NCBI GenBank assembly: GCA_002803225.1
Contig: NXFV01000681.1
Span: 1 to 64,000 of the forward strand
Direction of reading: 5' to 3'
Source of the DNA: Gamarada debralockiae
Taxonomy: Eukaryota > Ascomycota > Leotiomycetes > Helotiales > Hyphodiscaceae
Length of the DNA stretch: 64,000 nucleotides
In this document: piece after piece, positions 44,679 to 56,314 of the stretch
Layout of the letters: each line of letters begins with the position of its first letter
Numbering within the stretch: the stretch's first letter is position 1
Translations under genes and position numbers: made by a program
Notes under the pieces: generated by a model
The model's input: only the letters and a program-made list of their open reading frames with translations
What the model was told of the DNA's origin: nothing
The model's database searches: none

Positions 44679-45449
44679 ATGGGTCAAAGTGTTTCGTGGT
44701 TATCGTCGATGCTGTGGGCGAAGAAGGAGATTAGAATTTTGATCCTGGGACTGGTATGGCAGATTCCCGGCCTATTTCGGAAAGCCTTTTCTGATGGCAA
44801 CTACAGGATAATGCCGGAAAGACTACGCTGCTCTACAGACTGAAGGTCCGTCTTCCTATCCTTCGACTGGCATGGGCTATACTGATGACAGATGTGTAGA
44901 TTGGAGAGGTCGTCACAACAATACCTACAATAGGCTTTAATGTCGAATCCGTCACATATAAAAATTTAAATTTCAACGTTTGGGTAAGCCTACCTCGCCC
45001 CTTTCTCTACCACATCACTGACGTCCGTCTGCCCAGGATCTCGGTGGACAAACCTCGATCAGACCCTACTGGCGATGCTATTATGCCAATACCGCTGCCG
45101 TTATCTTCGTTATCGATTCGACAGATATTGATCGACTGGGCACGGCATCGGAAGAACTGGCTGCGATGTTAAACGAGGACGAACTGAAAGATGCTGCGTT
45201 ATTGGTGTTTGCAAATAAACAAGATCAGCCGGGAGCGAAAGGTGCTGGGGAAATAAGTGAAGCGTTGCGGTTGGGGGAGTTGAGAGATCGGAATTGGAGT
45301 ATCGTGGCTTGCAGTGCGGTTGATGGCAGAGGTGTTGATGAGGGGATGGACTGGCTGGTAGTAAGTTCCCTCTAAGAGCTCTGCAGGGCCAGGGGCTTTT
45401 GAACAGAAGCTAACAGCGATGATAGCAAACCGTACAGCAGGATTCATAG
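44679..45449 (+). CDS. ARL1: ARF-like small GTPase ARL1, 181 aa
   Basis: ARL1 recruits golgins and ARF-GEFs to the trans-Golgi network. Exons are 44679-44753, 44807-44845, 44900-44983, 45037-45360 and 45426-45449, giving 182 codons. The N-terminus MGQSVSWL offers Gly2 for N-myristoylation. GTPase motifs: G1 [11 protein letters not shown] (built across two exons), switch [19 protein letters not shown]3 [17 protein letters not shown] (the RPYWRCYY variant is characteristic of ARL1), G4 NKQDQP and G5 CSAVDG. The last exon adds QTVQQDS. Intact. Confidence 0.93.
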
Positions 45450-46962
45450 GGAAGGAGGGTTAATAGGATCAGCATGTACCATCATAACGAATACCTTTGC
45501 GTAGAACGACCAGCATACACCACATCAATATGGAAGATAGCATGGGCTTTGGGTTTTACAGTCCAAAAGCCTCAACATGGCAGGCGGAGCAGGGAGGAGT
45601 AGGAGGATATTTGAATTAGGAGTGAGATGATACGATACAACTTCAGCATTAGTCAGGGTCTGGCATTTTGGCATTAGATCCATGGGGCATGATCACAACC
45701 AATGGAGCCTCATCTATTTGCAGTTCATTGGTGACATTCATCAAGCAACCATCTCCCTTGCCACAACAGAAGAAACAAAGAGAAATGCCGCACGTGACAC
45801 AGAAACTTTTGTGGTGGGTCTCGATTCAGACTTCTAGAGGCGGATTCCGAGACATCCATAATCCGAAATGTCCAATGATCGAATCAGATTCGGGGGTTTG
45901 TACGTCGCCGATGACATTGCTTCTTCAAGTCTCCTGACTAACAAGCGGTAAGCTGCTCAAAGCCGGAACACAGCGCACTAGGTGACAAAAACGCGGGATC
46001 TCCGAACCCTAAGAAGTAAAAGAAGAGAAGAAGAGGCTTTTATCAGAAGGCTTTTTGAGATACGACATGACAAGCAGGTACTCATGCGGTGTACAGTTTC
46101 TTTCTCTTGATCGGTACCGGGTAGCTGAATCGGGAAGTAAAATACCGTCAAAAATCTCCTTTCGTTCCGCCCCACACAGGGACGTCGTGCGTATTGTACA
46201 GGGTATATTTACTGGGATTATGGGAGCAGAGGCGTCATTGTGGTTCACCTCTTTTTTGAAGTGGCACCATTAGTCCTCCTTTGGATGACAGCTCAAGTAA
46301 TCTGACTGTGTTGATTACACTCCAGAGGTGTTTGATGTTCAAAAGGATCGTCGAGAGCACGAGAAAAGAAAAGACGCAGCAAACAGAGTACTTAAATCCT
46401 GAGGCAACAAGGTGGGGTTGTGGCGTTTTCTGATCGCTCAAATGCGGAGAAGCTCTATGTGGGTGAGACAAGAAGAAACATTTAAACATCCTGAACTTCC
46501 GTGCGAGTAGGTACCTTCGTGAATTGCCGTTGCAGAGAAGCAAAAGAGAACAAACTTCAGTTCAAAGAAGAAACTTAGAAACAAGTAGAGAGTACAAGAG
46601 CTTAGTTTAACACCAAATCCTATCAGATCAAGCCATCGGAGGAGATCCGCAGATATCTAGAAACTCTGTCCGCCAATTCTCCCACCCCAGCGAGAAAATT
46701 CCTAATCTATCTCTCCTCTTAATCCAAAATTTAAAATTGATCAATGCGTTTGAAACCCTCACTCTCTGATTGGCTATTGCCCTGCTCGCTGCATATTTAA
46801 AAGTTCCATCCCACCTTCCATCAGCTCACTCTTACTTTCTTTGCTTGTCAAGGTATTTATTCTGTTGATCAGGAATATCATCCCAATCCCACACAAGCTT
46901 CCAACAACCACTTCAATTCATTTCAAAACACACATCACATCTATTGTCGATCCATAGCAACC
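45450..46962. promoter_or_regulatory. long intergenic stretch upstream of catalase
   Basis: 1.5 kb with no coding frame I can assign. The last 200 bases are likely promoter and 5' leader of the catalase gene. I see no clear stress-element array. Confidence 0.4.
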
Positions 46963-48548
46963 ATGGTCGCAGACGATAAGCCCGCATCTACCTTCAAGTA
47001 CGCCGAGAAGCCAATCTATACGACTTCCAATGGATGTCCTGTCGAGAACCCCGAGGCCTTCCAAAGAGTCGGCTCCAATGGCCCCCTCTTGCTTCAGGAC
47101 TTCCACTTGATCGATCTGCTGGCCCATTTCGATCGTGAGCGTATCCCAGAGCGTGTTGTGCACGCAAAGGGTGCTGGCGCGTATGGAGGTACGTTGAACA
47201 ACTGCCCCTCTTGATCAAAGCTTGTGCTAACACTATGGTAACAGAGTTCGAAGTTACACACGACATCTCCGACATCACCTCCATTGACATGCTCAACAAG
47301 GTCGGCAAGAAGACCCCTGCTGTCGTTCGTTTCTCCACTGTCGGTGGTGAGAAGGGTTCTGCAGACACTGCTCGTGACCCTCGAGGTTTCGCTATCAAGT
47401 TTTACACCGAGGAGGGTAACTGGGACTGGGTCTATAACAACACTCCAATCTTCTTCCTCCGCGATCCTACCAAGTTCCCGCTCTTCATCCACACACAAAA
47501 GCGAAACCCACAAACAAACTTGAAAGATGCTACCATGTTCTGGGACTACCTCTCCACTCACCAGGAGGCTGTCCACCAAGTCATGCACCTCTTCAGTGAC
47601 CGTGGTACCCCATACTCTTACCGACACATGAACGGTTACTCTGGCCACACTCACAAGTGGACCAAACCAGACGGAACCTTCAACTACGTCCAAGTCCACT
47701 TGAAGACCGACCAGGGCAGCAAGACCTTCAACAACCAGGAGGCTGGCAAGATGGCATCTGAGAACCCAGACTGGAACACCCAAGATCTCTTCGATGCCAT
47801 TTCCAAAGGCGACTACCCATCGTGGTCCGTCTATGTTCAAGTCCTCTCCCCCGAGCAAGTCGAGAAGTTCCGCTGGAACATCTTCGACTTGACCAAGGTC
47901 TGGCCACAAAAGGAGGTCCCACTCAGGCCCTTTGGCAAGCTCACCCTCAACAAGAACGTCGAGAACTACTTCGCCGAGATCGAGCAGGTTGCCTTCTCAC
48001 CGTCCCACTTGGTTCCGGGTGTTGAGCCATCTGCTGACCCCGTCCTTCAATCCCGTCTCTTTTCCTACCCAGATACCCACCGCCACCGTCTCGGCGTCAA
48101 CTACCAACAAATTCCCGTCAACGCTCCTCTCCGAGCATTCAACCCATATCAGCGTGATGGTAGCATGGCCGTCAACGGTAACTACGGTGCCAACCCCAAT
48201 TACCCCTCATCCTACCGCGGTCTGACCTACAAGCCCGTCAAGCCCACCAACGACCACGAGAAGTGGGCTGGTGCCGCCGTCATGGACTTGTCTGAGGTCA
48301 AACCAGAGGACTACGTCCAAGCCAAGGGGCTCTGGGATGTTCTCGGCAAGCAGCCCGGCCAACAGGCTAACTTCATCGGCAACGTCTCTGGACATTTGTC
48401 TGCTGCCAAGGAGGATACCCGCAAGCGCACATATGAGATGTTCAGCAAGGTTGACCCTGAGCTTGGTGCTAAGATTGCTGAGGCGACAGAGAAGCTTGCG
48501 CCTGCTTCTTCGAGCCAGGCTGCTGGGTCAGCTCAGTCGCGTCTTTAG
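46963..48548 (+). CDS. peroxisomal small-subunit catalase, 509 aa
   Basis: The enzyme decomposes hydrogen peroxide. Two exons (46963-47188, 47245-48548) give 510 codons. The active-site His is about residue 67 in [14 protein letters not shown], the distal Asn about 140 in [17 protein letters not shown], and the haem-ligand Tyr about 350 in [38 protein letters not shown] and [11 protein letters not shown] are also family signatures. Its 509-residue length is that of the small-subunit clade. It ends QSRL, a PTS1 variant (SRL), which together with lack of a signal peptide suggests peroxisomes (CTA1/CatC-like). Intact, with strong codon bias compared with its neighbours, as expected for a highly expressed gene. 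Confidence 0.95.
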
Positions 48549-49109
48549 ATGAGTTACGGGCTTGCAGTAGAGATTGCTGGGCAACTGAATGATGAGATGA
48601 TGAAAAGAAATTGAGATGATTTTGTGATTGAGTGAAGGGTTTAGTTGCTAGATGAATGACGTACCCTTCTTACTTAACTTTTGTATGCTTCTTGACTTGT
48701 GATTGGGTGATGTAACTTGTTCGTATGAATTGCGATTATGTATGAAAATAATAAGGTCTTATCCAATCCCCCTTTTGACATCTTAACTACACAGGAGCCG
48801 GATAATCCAAAACTTCAAAGCCCATAAGATGCCTGATGGGCATTGAGAGCAGAAGTATCTGACGAAGATGAACCCCTCTTCGGGTTAGCTATACCCCGGC
48901 CGAGCCGTCTCCTCACCCCACTTCTTACCCCACATTTTGAGGCTTTTAAAAGACACATATCTCAACCTCCTATCATGCGTATTTCCCCTCCTTTCTTTTT
49001 TCCATCCATTGGTTGGATTTCCCACTTCGAATTTATCCCTTGCTCCCTTCTCAGTAAATCAATTATAGATAATCTTCTTTCGAGGAGATTTTCAAGTGAA
49101 GCCAGAGCA
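48549..49109. other. intergenic and upstream of the cyclase gene
   Basis: The 3' flank of catalase, then a reading frame in phase with the downstream gene. An in-frame ATG at 48975 could extend that protein by 45 residues. Confidence 0.4.
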
Positions 49110-50538
49110 ATGTCGCAGTATACGGGTAAATTGAATGGAAATGGAATTCCGAATTTTGAGGATCTGCCACTGAGGAAGGGCGATCCGCATCATTCGGCTT
49201 GGGGTCTTTATGGAGAGAAAGATGAGTTGGGAGCACTGAATCGACTGACGGGGGAGAGGGTTGTGAGTGCTGCTAGGGAGGAGGTCAGGAATGGCACAAG
49301 GTGGGTTTGTGAATTCCTCCTGTCTTCATATTTCTGGCTTTTGGGGTGTGTCTGCAGATTTTTGATTTTGGGAATTTGTGGAACAAGAAAGTTGGGCTTC
49401 CAAAGTTGGAAGTTGGGATCAGGCAAAAAGGGAGAGGAAATGGCAGAGCCACACGTTCATTTCCTATCAGATCAACTACAATTGACGCGTTTCAATCGCT
49501 TAATATTGGGTCAGAGACGACATTGATTTGTATGACAGGATCTCACTCAACTGGCCACTTTCGGCACAAACACCCTCCCAAAAATCTTTTTTCAACAGAG
49601 CGCTCTTCCACCAAGAAATCATCCACAAAGCGCCTCGCATCGTAAATGACGATATCTGGACTTTCAACACGCAAGTTTCAAGTCAGTGGGATGGGCTGAG
49701 GCATTTTGGGTATCAGAAAGAAGGGATATTTTACAATGGTGTTACGTTGGAGGATATCCATGGCTCTGGATTTGAGAAAGGGTGTACGACAAAGGATGGC
49801 GGGAGTACGGTGAACGGGATCCAGGCTATGGCGGAACAAGGCATCGTTGGAAGAGGTGTTCTGCTAGATTTTCACTTCTGGCGACTTGCTCAGAATCCTC
49901 CGATTCCGTACGAACCGTTCAAGACGGGGAGTATTCCGTTGAAATACCTGAAAGCTACTGCTGAGACGCAGGGGACACAGGTCAAGTTTGGGGATATTTT
50001 GATAATTCGCTCAGGTAAAATTTCCTTCCCATGCTTCCTCCTAAATGACCACAGTCCCTGTTGAGAAACACAGGGACCGGCGAGAGGAGCTGTGCTGACT
50101 GATCCAGGATACATGGCCGCCCAGAAGCAGATATCAGACACCGAGCTCTCGGCACTGAAAGATGTCACGCCACCTGGATTTTCAGGCGTAGAGCAGAGCG
50201 AGGAGATGTTGAAGTGGATTTGGGAGAATTTCAGTGCTGTAGCGGGGGACCAGCCGAGTTTTGAATGCTGGCGTATGTCTCTTTTCCCTCTCTTCCTCCC
50301 CCTGCCCAATATCCTTTCCTTGCGTGTGCTGATCTCGGGTCCAGCGACGCAACAATCGTATTCCCTGCACGAGGTTTTGTTGGCAGGGTGGGGTATGCCG
50401 ATCGGTGAACTGTTCGATTTGGAGAAATTGGCGGAGTATTGCAAGAAGGAGAAGAGATGGAGCTTCTTTGTGACCAGTGAGGTTTGTAATGTTCCGGGTG
50501 GGGTGGCGAGTCCGCCAAACGTTTTGGCCATTTTTTGA
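49110..50538 (+). CDS. cyclase-family protein (PF04199 / kynurenine formamidase-like), 341 aa
   Basis: The family covers metal-dependent hydrolases and cyclases. Exons are 49110-49300, 49539-50014, 50108-50272 and 50345-50538. The first intron is 238 bp. Conserved pieces: KGDPHHSAWGLYGEKDELGA, ISLNWPLSAQTP, SQWDGLRHFGYQKEGIFYNG (the family His/Asp motif region), GIVGRGVLLDFHFWRLAQN, VKFGDILIIRSG and LHEVLLAGWGMPIGELFDLE followed by the ending NVPGGVASPPNVLAIF. The start at 49110 (MSQYTGKLNGNG) matches the usual family start. An in-frame ATG at 48975 adds a hydrophobic/Arg-Ser leader ending LLSRRFSSEARA that resembles a mitochondrial presequence. Substrate unknown. Confidence 0.85.
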
Positions 50539-52204
50539 ATTTGTTGGACATAAAGGAGTTCGAGTCCGCAAATAAACACGAAGATTAAAAGCTAAGACTC
50601 AACGAAAACAAGCAGTCTGAAAACGTGGTGTGAGAGTGGTGTTGCTTGCGCCTTGTGCCGTCGCTTCGATTGCTGAAAGAGGAAATACCTGAAGAGCAAG
50701 GATGGCCATTTTGATGAAACACAATATGAGAATGAAGAAGACGATGAGTTATTTACTGCTTCCATTGCATTATTTTTACTGACATTGCTGTCATTCATAA
50801 TATTCTGTTTACGCCATCCATGCTCCAGCAATGCAACCCTTTGTATTATATCATACCAATCCGCCCATTATCCGTGACCCTTAATCCCATATTCCCTTCG
50901 CTGCCTCAGGAGACATAGCTTACATGAAGCAGATATAACTGCCTTGACTCCTCGACCGAGCAATAATGACAATTTAGAGGGATTATGAAAAGTACTTTTG
51001 GTTCCCCCCGAGATGAACTTCGCTGGCCACTGTTGTAGAGAGCATTACTTTCTTGGATATCAAAATTGGCACTGTCGATTCTAACACCTTTCCTTTACTC
51101 CTCACCTTCGTCTGGTGCTTCCTAGAAATGCGTATCTGAACAACTTCACCTTCTACCTCAAATCACCGCAAAGAAATATCATCGCTTTCTTGAACATCAA
51201 AATCGGCTCGTTCGTCATGCCAGACTAGGAGGCGGCTAACCCCATGAGAGTGCCAAATCGGTCGAGGCGAAACATAACGCAGATGTGGACTTCAAGAGAC
51301 GCGAAGTTGAAGAGATGCAAAAGTTGAGATCGGTGATGTGCAAATGGGAAAAGGAAATTACCAGGATGATCGGCATAGAGAGTGGATCATGTCGAAAGCA
51401 CGTGCCATGTGCTCATTCCTGGACCGGCCCGCCCCCACGGAAAAACAATGAGAATCTCTCCCGTGGCTGGGATTCGGAGATCTTCTCCTTCTCAAATCCT
51501 TTGCATCCTATTCGTAAATGGCGCCAATCCGTGCATAGCAAGCATCAACCCAAACATCCATCTCACTTGTATCCCAACTTAAGCGTTCCCCGATTGGCTC
51601 AAGTGACCACGGATCGGGAAAACAAGACAAACGAAGAGTTTACCAGAGCTGTCAGAACACGAGGGAAGTCTGGAACACGTGTAAGCATTTCCTCCGGTTG
51701 CGCTGCCTCGCTGCATCTTCAGCGGCATTCCAAATATACAAATTCATCAAGGCATAGAATGTATACCTCCATACATAAGAACTGGGATGTCCTCGGGATC
51801 CGAATGTCTTCATTAACACCCACACAAACTTTACTCTCCCCTCAGATCCTCGAGCCCGCCTATCAATGAACTCAATCACCCATCTTTCTGACATCTGGAG
51901 GGGCACGTATCCCTAGCCGCCAGCCTAGTGGTCAGCGACAGCCTGAAGTTTGTCGCGGCTCAGCGGCTGTGCCGCACTCCCACGCACCCGTCATATCTAT
52001 TCAGAAGATCTTCCACACCTTTCACTCGTTTTTTAAAAGGGCATTGATCCGATTCTTTTGAGACCTCCCGGTCCTGTCTCACAATATTCCACTGTCCGAA
52101 CCCTTCCTTCTCCAACCTAAGACCCTCTGTCATAGGCTCGCTGCAACTCGAACTACTTGTTTATCTCATTTTTACACCACCAGCCCTAAGTTGCTCTGCT
52201 CACC
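50539..52204. other. intergenic, no supported gene
   Basis: 1.7 kb. A plus-strand open frame at 51285-51869 lacks any family resemblance and looks non-coding. Two similar 30-base stretches near 51047 and 51187 both read F-L-(D/N)-I-K-I-G in one frame, hinting at a worn-out duplication. The end of the stretch is the upstream region of the F-box gene. Confidence 0.35.
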
Positions 52205-53527
52205 ATGTCGTTGTCAGCTCTACCGGATGAGCTCCTCATCCAGATCACCGAGCAGATGGAAGATACGAAAATCCTAGCAAGATTATGTCTCTGCTCAAGA
52301 CGCTTCTCCAGGGTGGCTCGTCCTTCGCTCTATTCATCATTCAGACAAACCGGTCCAACAGCTCTACCCTTCTTTCTTCGAACAATTCTATCAAAAGAGA
52401 ATGGGCATCTAGCATTACTCACCAAGAAGTATGTGGGATCAACACGCAACAGTAGCAAGCTGAACATGTCTGTCTTGACAGACGAGAACCATGCTCGCAT
52501 TGAGGAGATCCTGGAAACTATTTGCGACAGCCAGCGCCCTAAATCGATTTGGATGATATGGTTATACGGCCGCCAGAACTGGGATGCAGTCACAGCTCTC
52601 ACTCTAAGTCTGCTTCCGAACCTCGAATCCATCGACATGCTTGCGTACGGGAGCGAGAGCTGCTACCCATTTATCCAAAACGTTCTATCGAGGGCCGCCA
52701 GACTCCAAGATGAGAAGAGCCGCTCCCTTTACAGCTTGCAGAGGCTTAGCACTGTCTCGCTTCAACACCATGACATGAAGTCTGGTCTGGGCATGCACTA
52801 TATTATGCCATTCCTCGACTTGAAGTCTGTCAAGAATTTCAAGGGCCATATGGTTTCCGACGCAAACTACCAGTGGGACCCAAACTCTACCTTTGACACC
52901 TCGAACGTCTCCATCACATACAGCAACATCGACGCGATATCGCTGCAGCGTTTCCTTCGACACTTCACCTCACTCCGAAGATTCGAATACGAGCATGCAG
53001 GCGCAATAGTAGGAGACTCAGACCTTGTTCCAACCGCTATTGGCCGCGGCTTGTCCCACCTTACCGAGTCGCTTGAGGAGCTCGACGTGACCAATTGGGA
53101 CATCAATTGGATGATTTCTGACGACAATGATTCCTTCGAACCCATCTCATCTCTAGCTGAATTCAAAAGATTGAGAACAGTTGAAGCGACGGCGTATGTT
53201 CTTCTTGGGAAGGAGGAAATGCCCAACGCGGATGGTGCTTATGGCTGGCCTTGGTATAGTGATGAGGCAGTACAGAACTTCATTGAGTCGCTACCAGTTT
53301 CGTTGGAGCATCTTATCATCAAGGATTGCTCTGTTGCCATCTTCGATTGCCTTGCTCGATGGTTGGACGAAGGCATCCCACCAAAACTCAAAACGGTGAA
53401 GGTCATATTCAACCCCGATAGCGAGATTGAAGCACCGAAACGAAAAGGATCGTGTACCGGGGCCGAATTGGAGAAGATGGCGTCGGACCGGGGTGTTGTC
53501 CTCACGAGACATGAGTGTTACGGGTGA
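52205..53527 (+). CDS. F-box protein, intact, 440 aa
   Basis: A single exon starts at the ATG at 52205. The F-box is at the N-terminus: MSLSALPDELLIQITEQMED, TKILARLCLCSRRFSRVARP. The remaining 390 residues contain leucine-rich, LRR-like stretches (LPNLESIDMLAYGSES, LKSVKNFKGHMVSD, LTESLEELDVTNWDINWM, LPVSLEHLIIKDCSVAIFDC), as in fungal F-box/LRR-type proteins that pick SCF substrates. It differs in F-box sequence and length from the relic family at 28-34 kb, so it is not their intact parent. The partner SKP1 is encoded in the same window, which is probably coincidence. Substrate unknown. Confidence 0.85.
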   Translation: MSLSALPDELLIQITEQMEDTKILARLCLCSRRFSRVARPSLYSSFRQTGPTALPFFLRTILSKENGHLALLTKKYVGSTRNSSKLNMSVLTDENHARIEEILETICDSQRPKSIWMIWLYGRQNWDAVTALTLSLLPNLESIDMLAYGSESCYPFIQNVLSRAARLQDEKSRSLYSLQRLSTVSLQHHDMKSGLGMHYIMPFLDLKSVKNFKGHMVSDANYQWDPNSTFDTSNVSITYSNIDAISLQRFLRHFTSLRRFEYEHAGAIVGDSDLVPTAIGRGLSHLTESLEELDVTNWDINWMISDDNDSFEPISSLAEFKRLRTVEATAYVLLGKEEMPNADGAYGWPWYSDEAVQNFIESLPVSLEHLIIKDCSVAIFDCLARWLDEGIPPKLKTVKVIFNPDSEIEAPKRKGSCTGAELEKMASDRGVVLTRHECYG

Positions 53528-53862
53528 TCTCTATTTCGATTCTGTGCTCTTTGTTATCTGAAGCCGAGATGGAAGGGTCAAGGGTGGAAGCATTACATTT
53601 TGAGCGAAGGCGTCGGGACGGTCTTTACTGCAGCAATGGTACTTGATACCTGCTGCTCGAGGTTATTTTTTTCAAAGCGAGTGACATACAAGGAAGTTGA
53701 GCGTAGGAACGGAACAATCTTTTCATTTGCGACCTGAGTTCCCTGCTTTGAAGTATCAAAGAGGTGAAATAGAGTGGAGGTAACGACACCGTCTATAGAG
53801 TAGAAATTTCCATATATCCATCCTCTCATCTTCCGCTTGCCTTACATCTCAATTTCGACCTC
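53528..53862. other. intergenic between convergent genes
   Basis: 335 bp of 3' flank for the F-box gene and the MFS gene. No feature seen. Confidence 0.4.
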
Positions 53863-55890
53863 TCAAACCGGCTGCACACCCTTGACACTCTTCCACTCCA
53901 CTCCGAACGCCAACAAGAAAGCGGCTCCTGACCCCGCAACACAGAGATAAAACGTGCTTGTGATAGCAATATCGTACGCATGCAGTGCATTCACCAAAGC
54001 CGCTGGATCCTCTATTGCGACAACTCTCCTTAGTCCCTCCGCGCCTGCAGCAACTACGGTCTTGGCATCGAGCAAAGGCGCATACGTATGCAAAGTAGAC
54101 ACGAGTCGCGACACGAAGATGTTTTCTCCAATGGCTAGGAAGATGGCACCGCCGAAGAATTGGAAAAACACTGAGATGGATGTCCCGATTGGGATGTCGT
54201 TTTGTGGGAGGATAGACATTAGGGCGATAATGGGCTATGGAAATCAGTGGCTGAGGTGTTAGCAGGGGGGTGTGATGGAGGCATACCATTTGAATCGCGC
54301 AAGCACTTCCCAACCCACCCAATACCTGAATACCATTTATCAAAGGATCTTCCGTATGGACCTTGAACGTCGAGAAGATACCCCCACTAATCGCCACCAT
54401 CGCCGCCCCAATGAACAACCAGGGGTTGTAATGACCATACTTCGTCACTACATCCAACACTCCATCAGCTCAAGCTCCCCTTCATCAGAAGATCAGAAGA
54501 AAGAAAATACATACCAAGCCCACCAGTCAAAATAGTCGACGCAAGGTTCCCGAAGACACTCGGTAAGAATCTTATGCCACTCTGCACCGGCGTATTCCCC
54601 TTAATAACCTGAAAATACATCGGCAAATAATACGCAATCAACTGCACACTCCCCATCCCAAAGAACGACATCAAAACGGACGAATACACGCTCCGCTGTC
54701 CCACTACTCTCAACGGAATACTTGCATCATCTCCTTGCTTCCACTGCCAATACCCAAAACACGCCATCAACCCACCAAATCCGATGATCAGACCGATGAC
54801 TGTAGCGGATTTCCACGCATGTTTGTTGCCGCCCCATTGCACCGCAAGGAGCAGCATGACTACTACGGGGATGAAGAGGAGGATGCCGGGGAGATCGAGA
54901 TGAGGCAGTTTTTGGGAGAGGGGGAGCTGGGTGAAGGGTCGGTTGGCGGGCCGGAAGAAGAGGAATAGGATGCAGGCGGTTATGAAGCCGAGGGGGAGGT
55001 TGATGTAGAAACACCAACGCCATGATAAGTGTTGGGTGAAAGTGCCGCCCAGGACGGACCTACGACACTGGAGACGCCGAATATGGAGGCTATACAGCCG
55101 GTGTAGACTGAGGGTTTATGTCAGCTTCCGGGGCGATAGTAGTGAATGAGGAGGGAGATTGAGAATGGAGAGGACTTGCTTGGACGTTGACGCAGAGGGA
55201 TCGAATGAGAGATTATGACGAGAGCCCCTGAGAAGAGTCCAGCTGCACCCATGCCTGCTACTGCGCGCCCTACGATGAGCATCACAGAAGACACAGCCGT
55301 GGCGCATATCAAGCTTCCGATTTCGAAGAGACATAGGAAGGCTAGGTATGTCCATTTGAGCGAGAAGTACTGATATAGTTTTCCGGAGATAGGTTGAAGT
55401 GCGCACCTGTTCGCTCAAAGTCAGTTGCTGGGTTTTGGTAGAGATATATATATCCGTGTGTGATGGAATTGGAGAGATTTCAAACTTACACACAAATCAG
55501 AAATGCACTTCCATACCAGCCCACGTCGTCGAGGGAGTTGAAATGCGTCGTGATTGTGGGAATAGCCTATTTCAATTAGTCTCCTCAATTATACATTTCT
55601 TTGAATTTTCAAGACTTTACAGTTGCCAAGATCGAATTGTCCTAAATTCCTGTCAGTGGCTTTCAGTGCAAGTGCAAGCGTTGATGAAAGCGACGAACCA
55701 ATCCCACGAGCAAAACTGCAAGGCAGAGCCCCAAAACAATGAGTCCAAGTCTGACGCCAGACAGATATTCCGTCGTGTCTTCATCTTCATTCTCCTGTTT
55801 TTCTTCCTTTGTTATGTTCGTCTCTGGGTCCGCCGCAATGCTGTTGTTGCTGGAGACTTCAGCCTCGATTTCGTTCTCAGCCGCAGACAT
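53863..55890 (-). CDS. MFS drug/toxin-efflux-type transporter (DHA2, 14-TM) with one-base frameshift
   Basis: A plasma-membrane proton antiporter of the fungal DHA2 type that exports drugs or metabolites. Start at 55890 ([14 protein letters not shown]). Seven exons: 55699-55890, 55621-55641 (only 21 bp, DNSILAT), 55490-55566, 55180-55406, 54515-55107, 54287-54447 and 53863-54234. Motifs: LLVGLDNSILATAIPTIT (motif D1), [40 protein letters not shown] and [14 protein letters not shown]. The intron at 55108-55179 starts with GCAAGT, a GC-AG intron. The exon sum is one base short of a multiple of three. The loss lies at about 55057 between FGVSSVVGP and [13 protein letters not shown]. If real, the protein is truncated after about 180 residues; otherwise it is a sequencing error. 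Confidence 0.8.
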
Positions 55891-56314
55891 TGCAACGACT
55901 AGCAAACAAAATCTTCAGGCCACAAATATAAAGATAATACCTAAGATTCCAAACAACGAGATAAGATAAGGACCAAGCGCGTTGGGTTGTAGTAACAAAG
56001 GCTGCAAAGGCGCGACTTATCAAGGTACCTAGGAACCCGGATTCTAGCAAGCGCTTTAACTCCGAAATTGGTTGGAATCTCGGAAACATAACTTCTTCAA
56101 ATCGGCCGTCGCATTCGTCCGACCCTGACTTTTTCAAAAGTTTGGATAGAGTGATATTGATGGCATTCAGCCAAGAGCCTCTTGGATTATAGTACATGAC
56201 GCGTCCCCCAAAACGCGCACTTAACCAATCATTATAGCTCTGGTCCTGACTTACATGTTGAAACGCCTTCCAAAGAGGACAGATCTATTACTCGAGACTG
56301 CAAATAAGAAAAGT
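55891..56314. other. intergenic between MFS start and regulator end
   Basis: The upstream region of the MFS gene and the 3' flank of the Zn2Cys6 gene, both on the minus strand. No other feature seen. Confidence 0.4.

Noticed and set aside
46235..46543. 102-codon minus-strand open frame upstream of catalase
   Set aside because: No family resemblance and no splice partners; treated as chance.
47094..47909. 271-codon minus-strand open frame across catalase
   Set aside because: A shadow of a strongly codon-biased gene; such antisense frames are common in GC-biased coding DNA.
51285..51869. 194-codon plus-strand open frame
   Set aside because: Composition (Ser/His/Arg-rich, no hydrophobic core) and lack of recognisable segments suggest it is non-coding.
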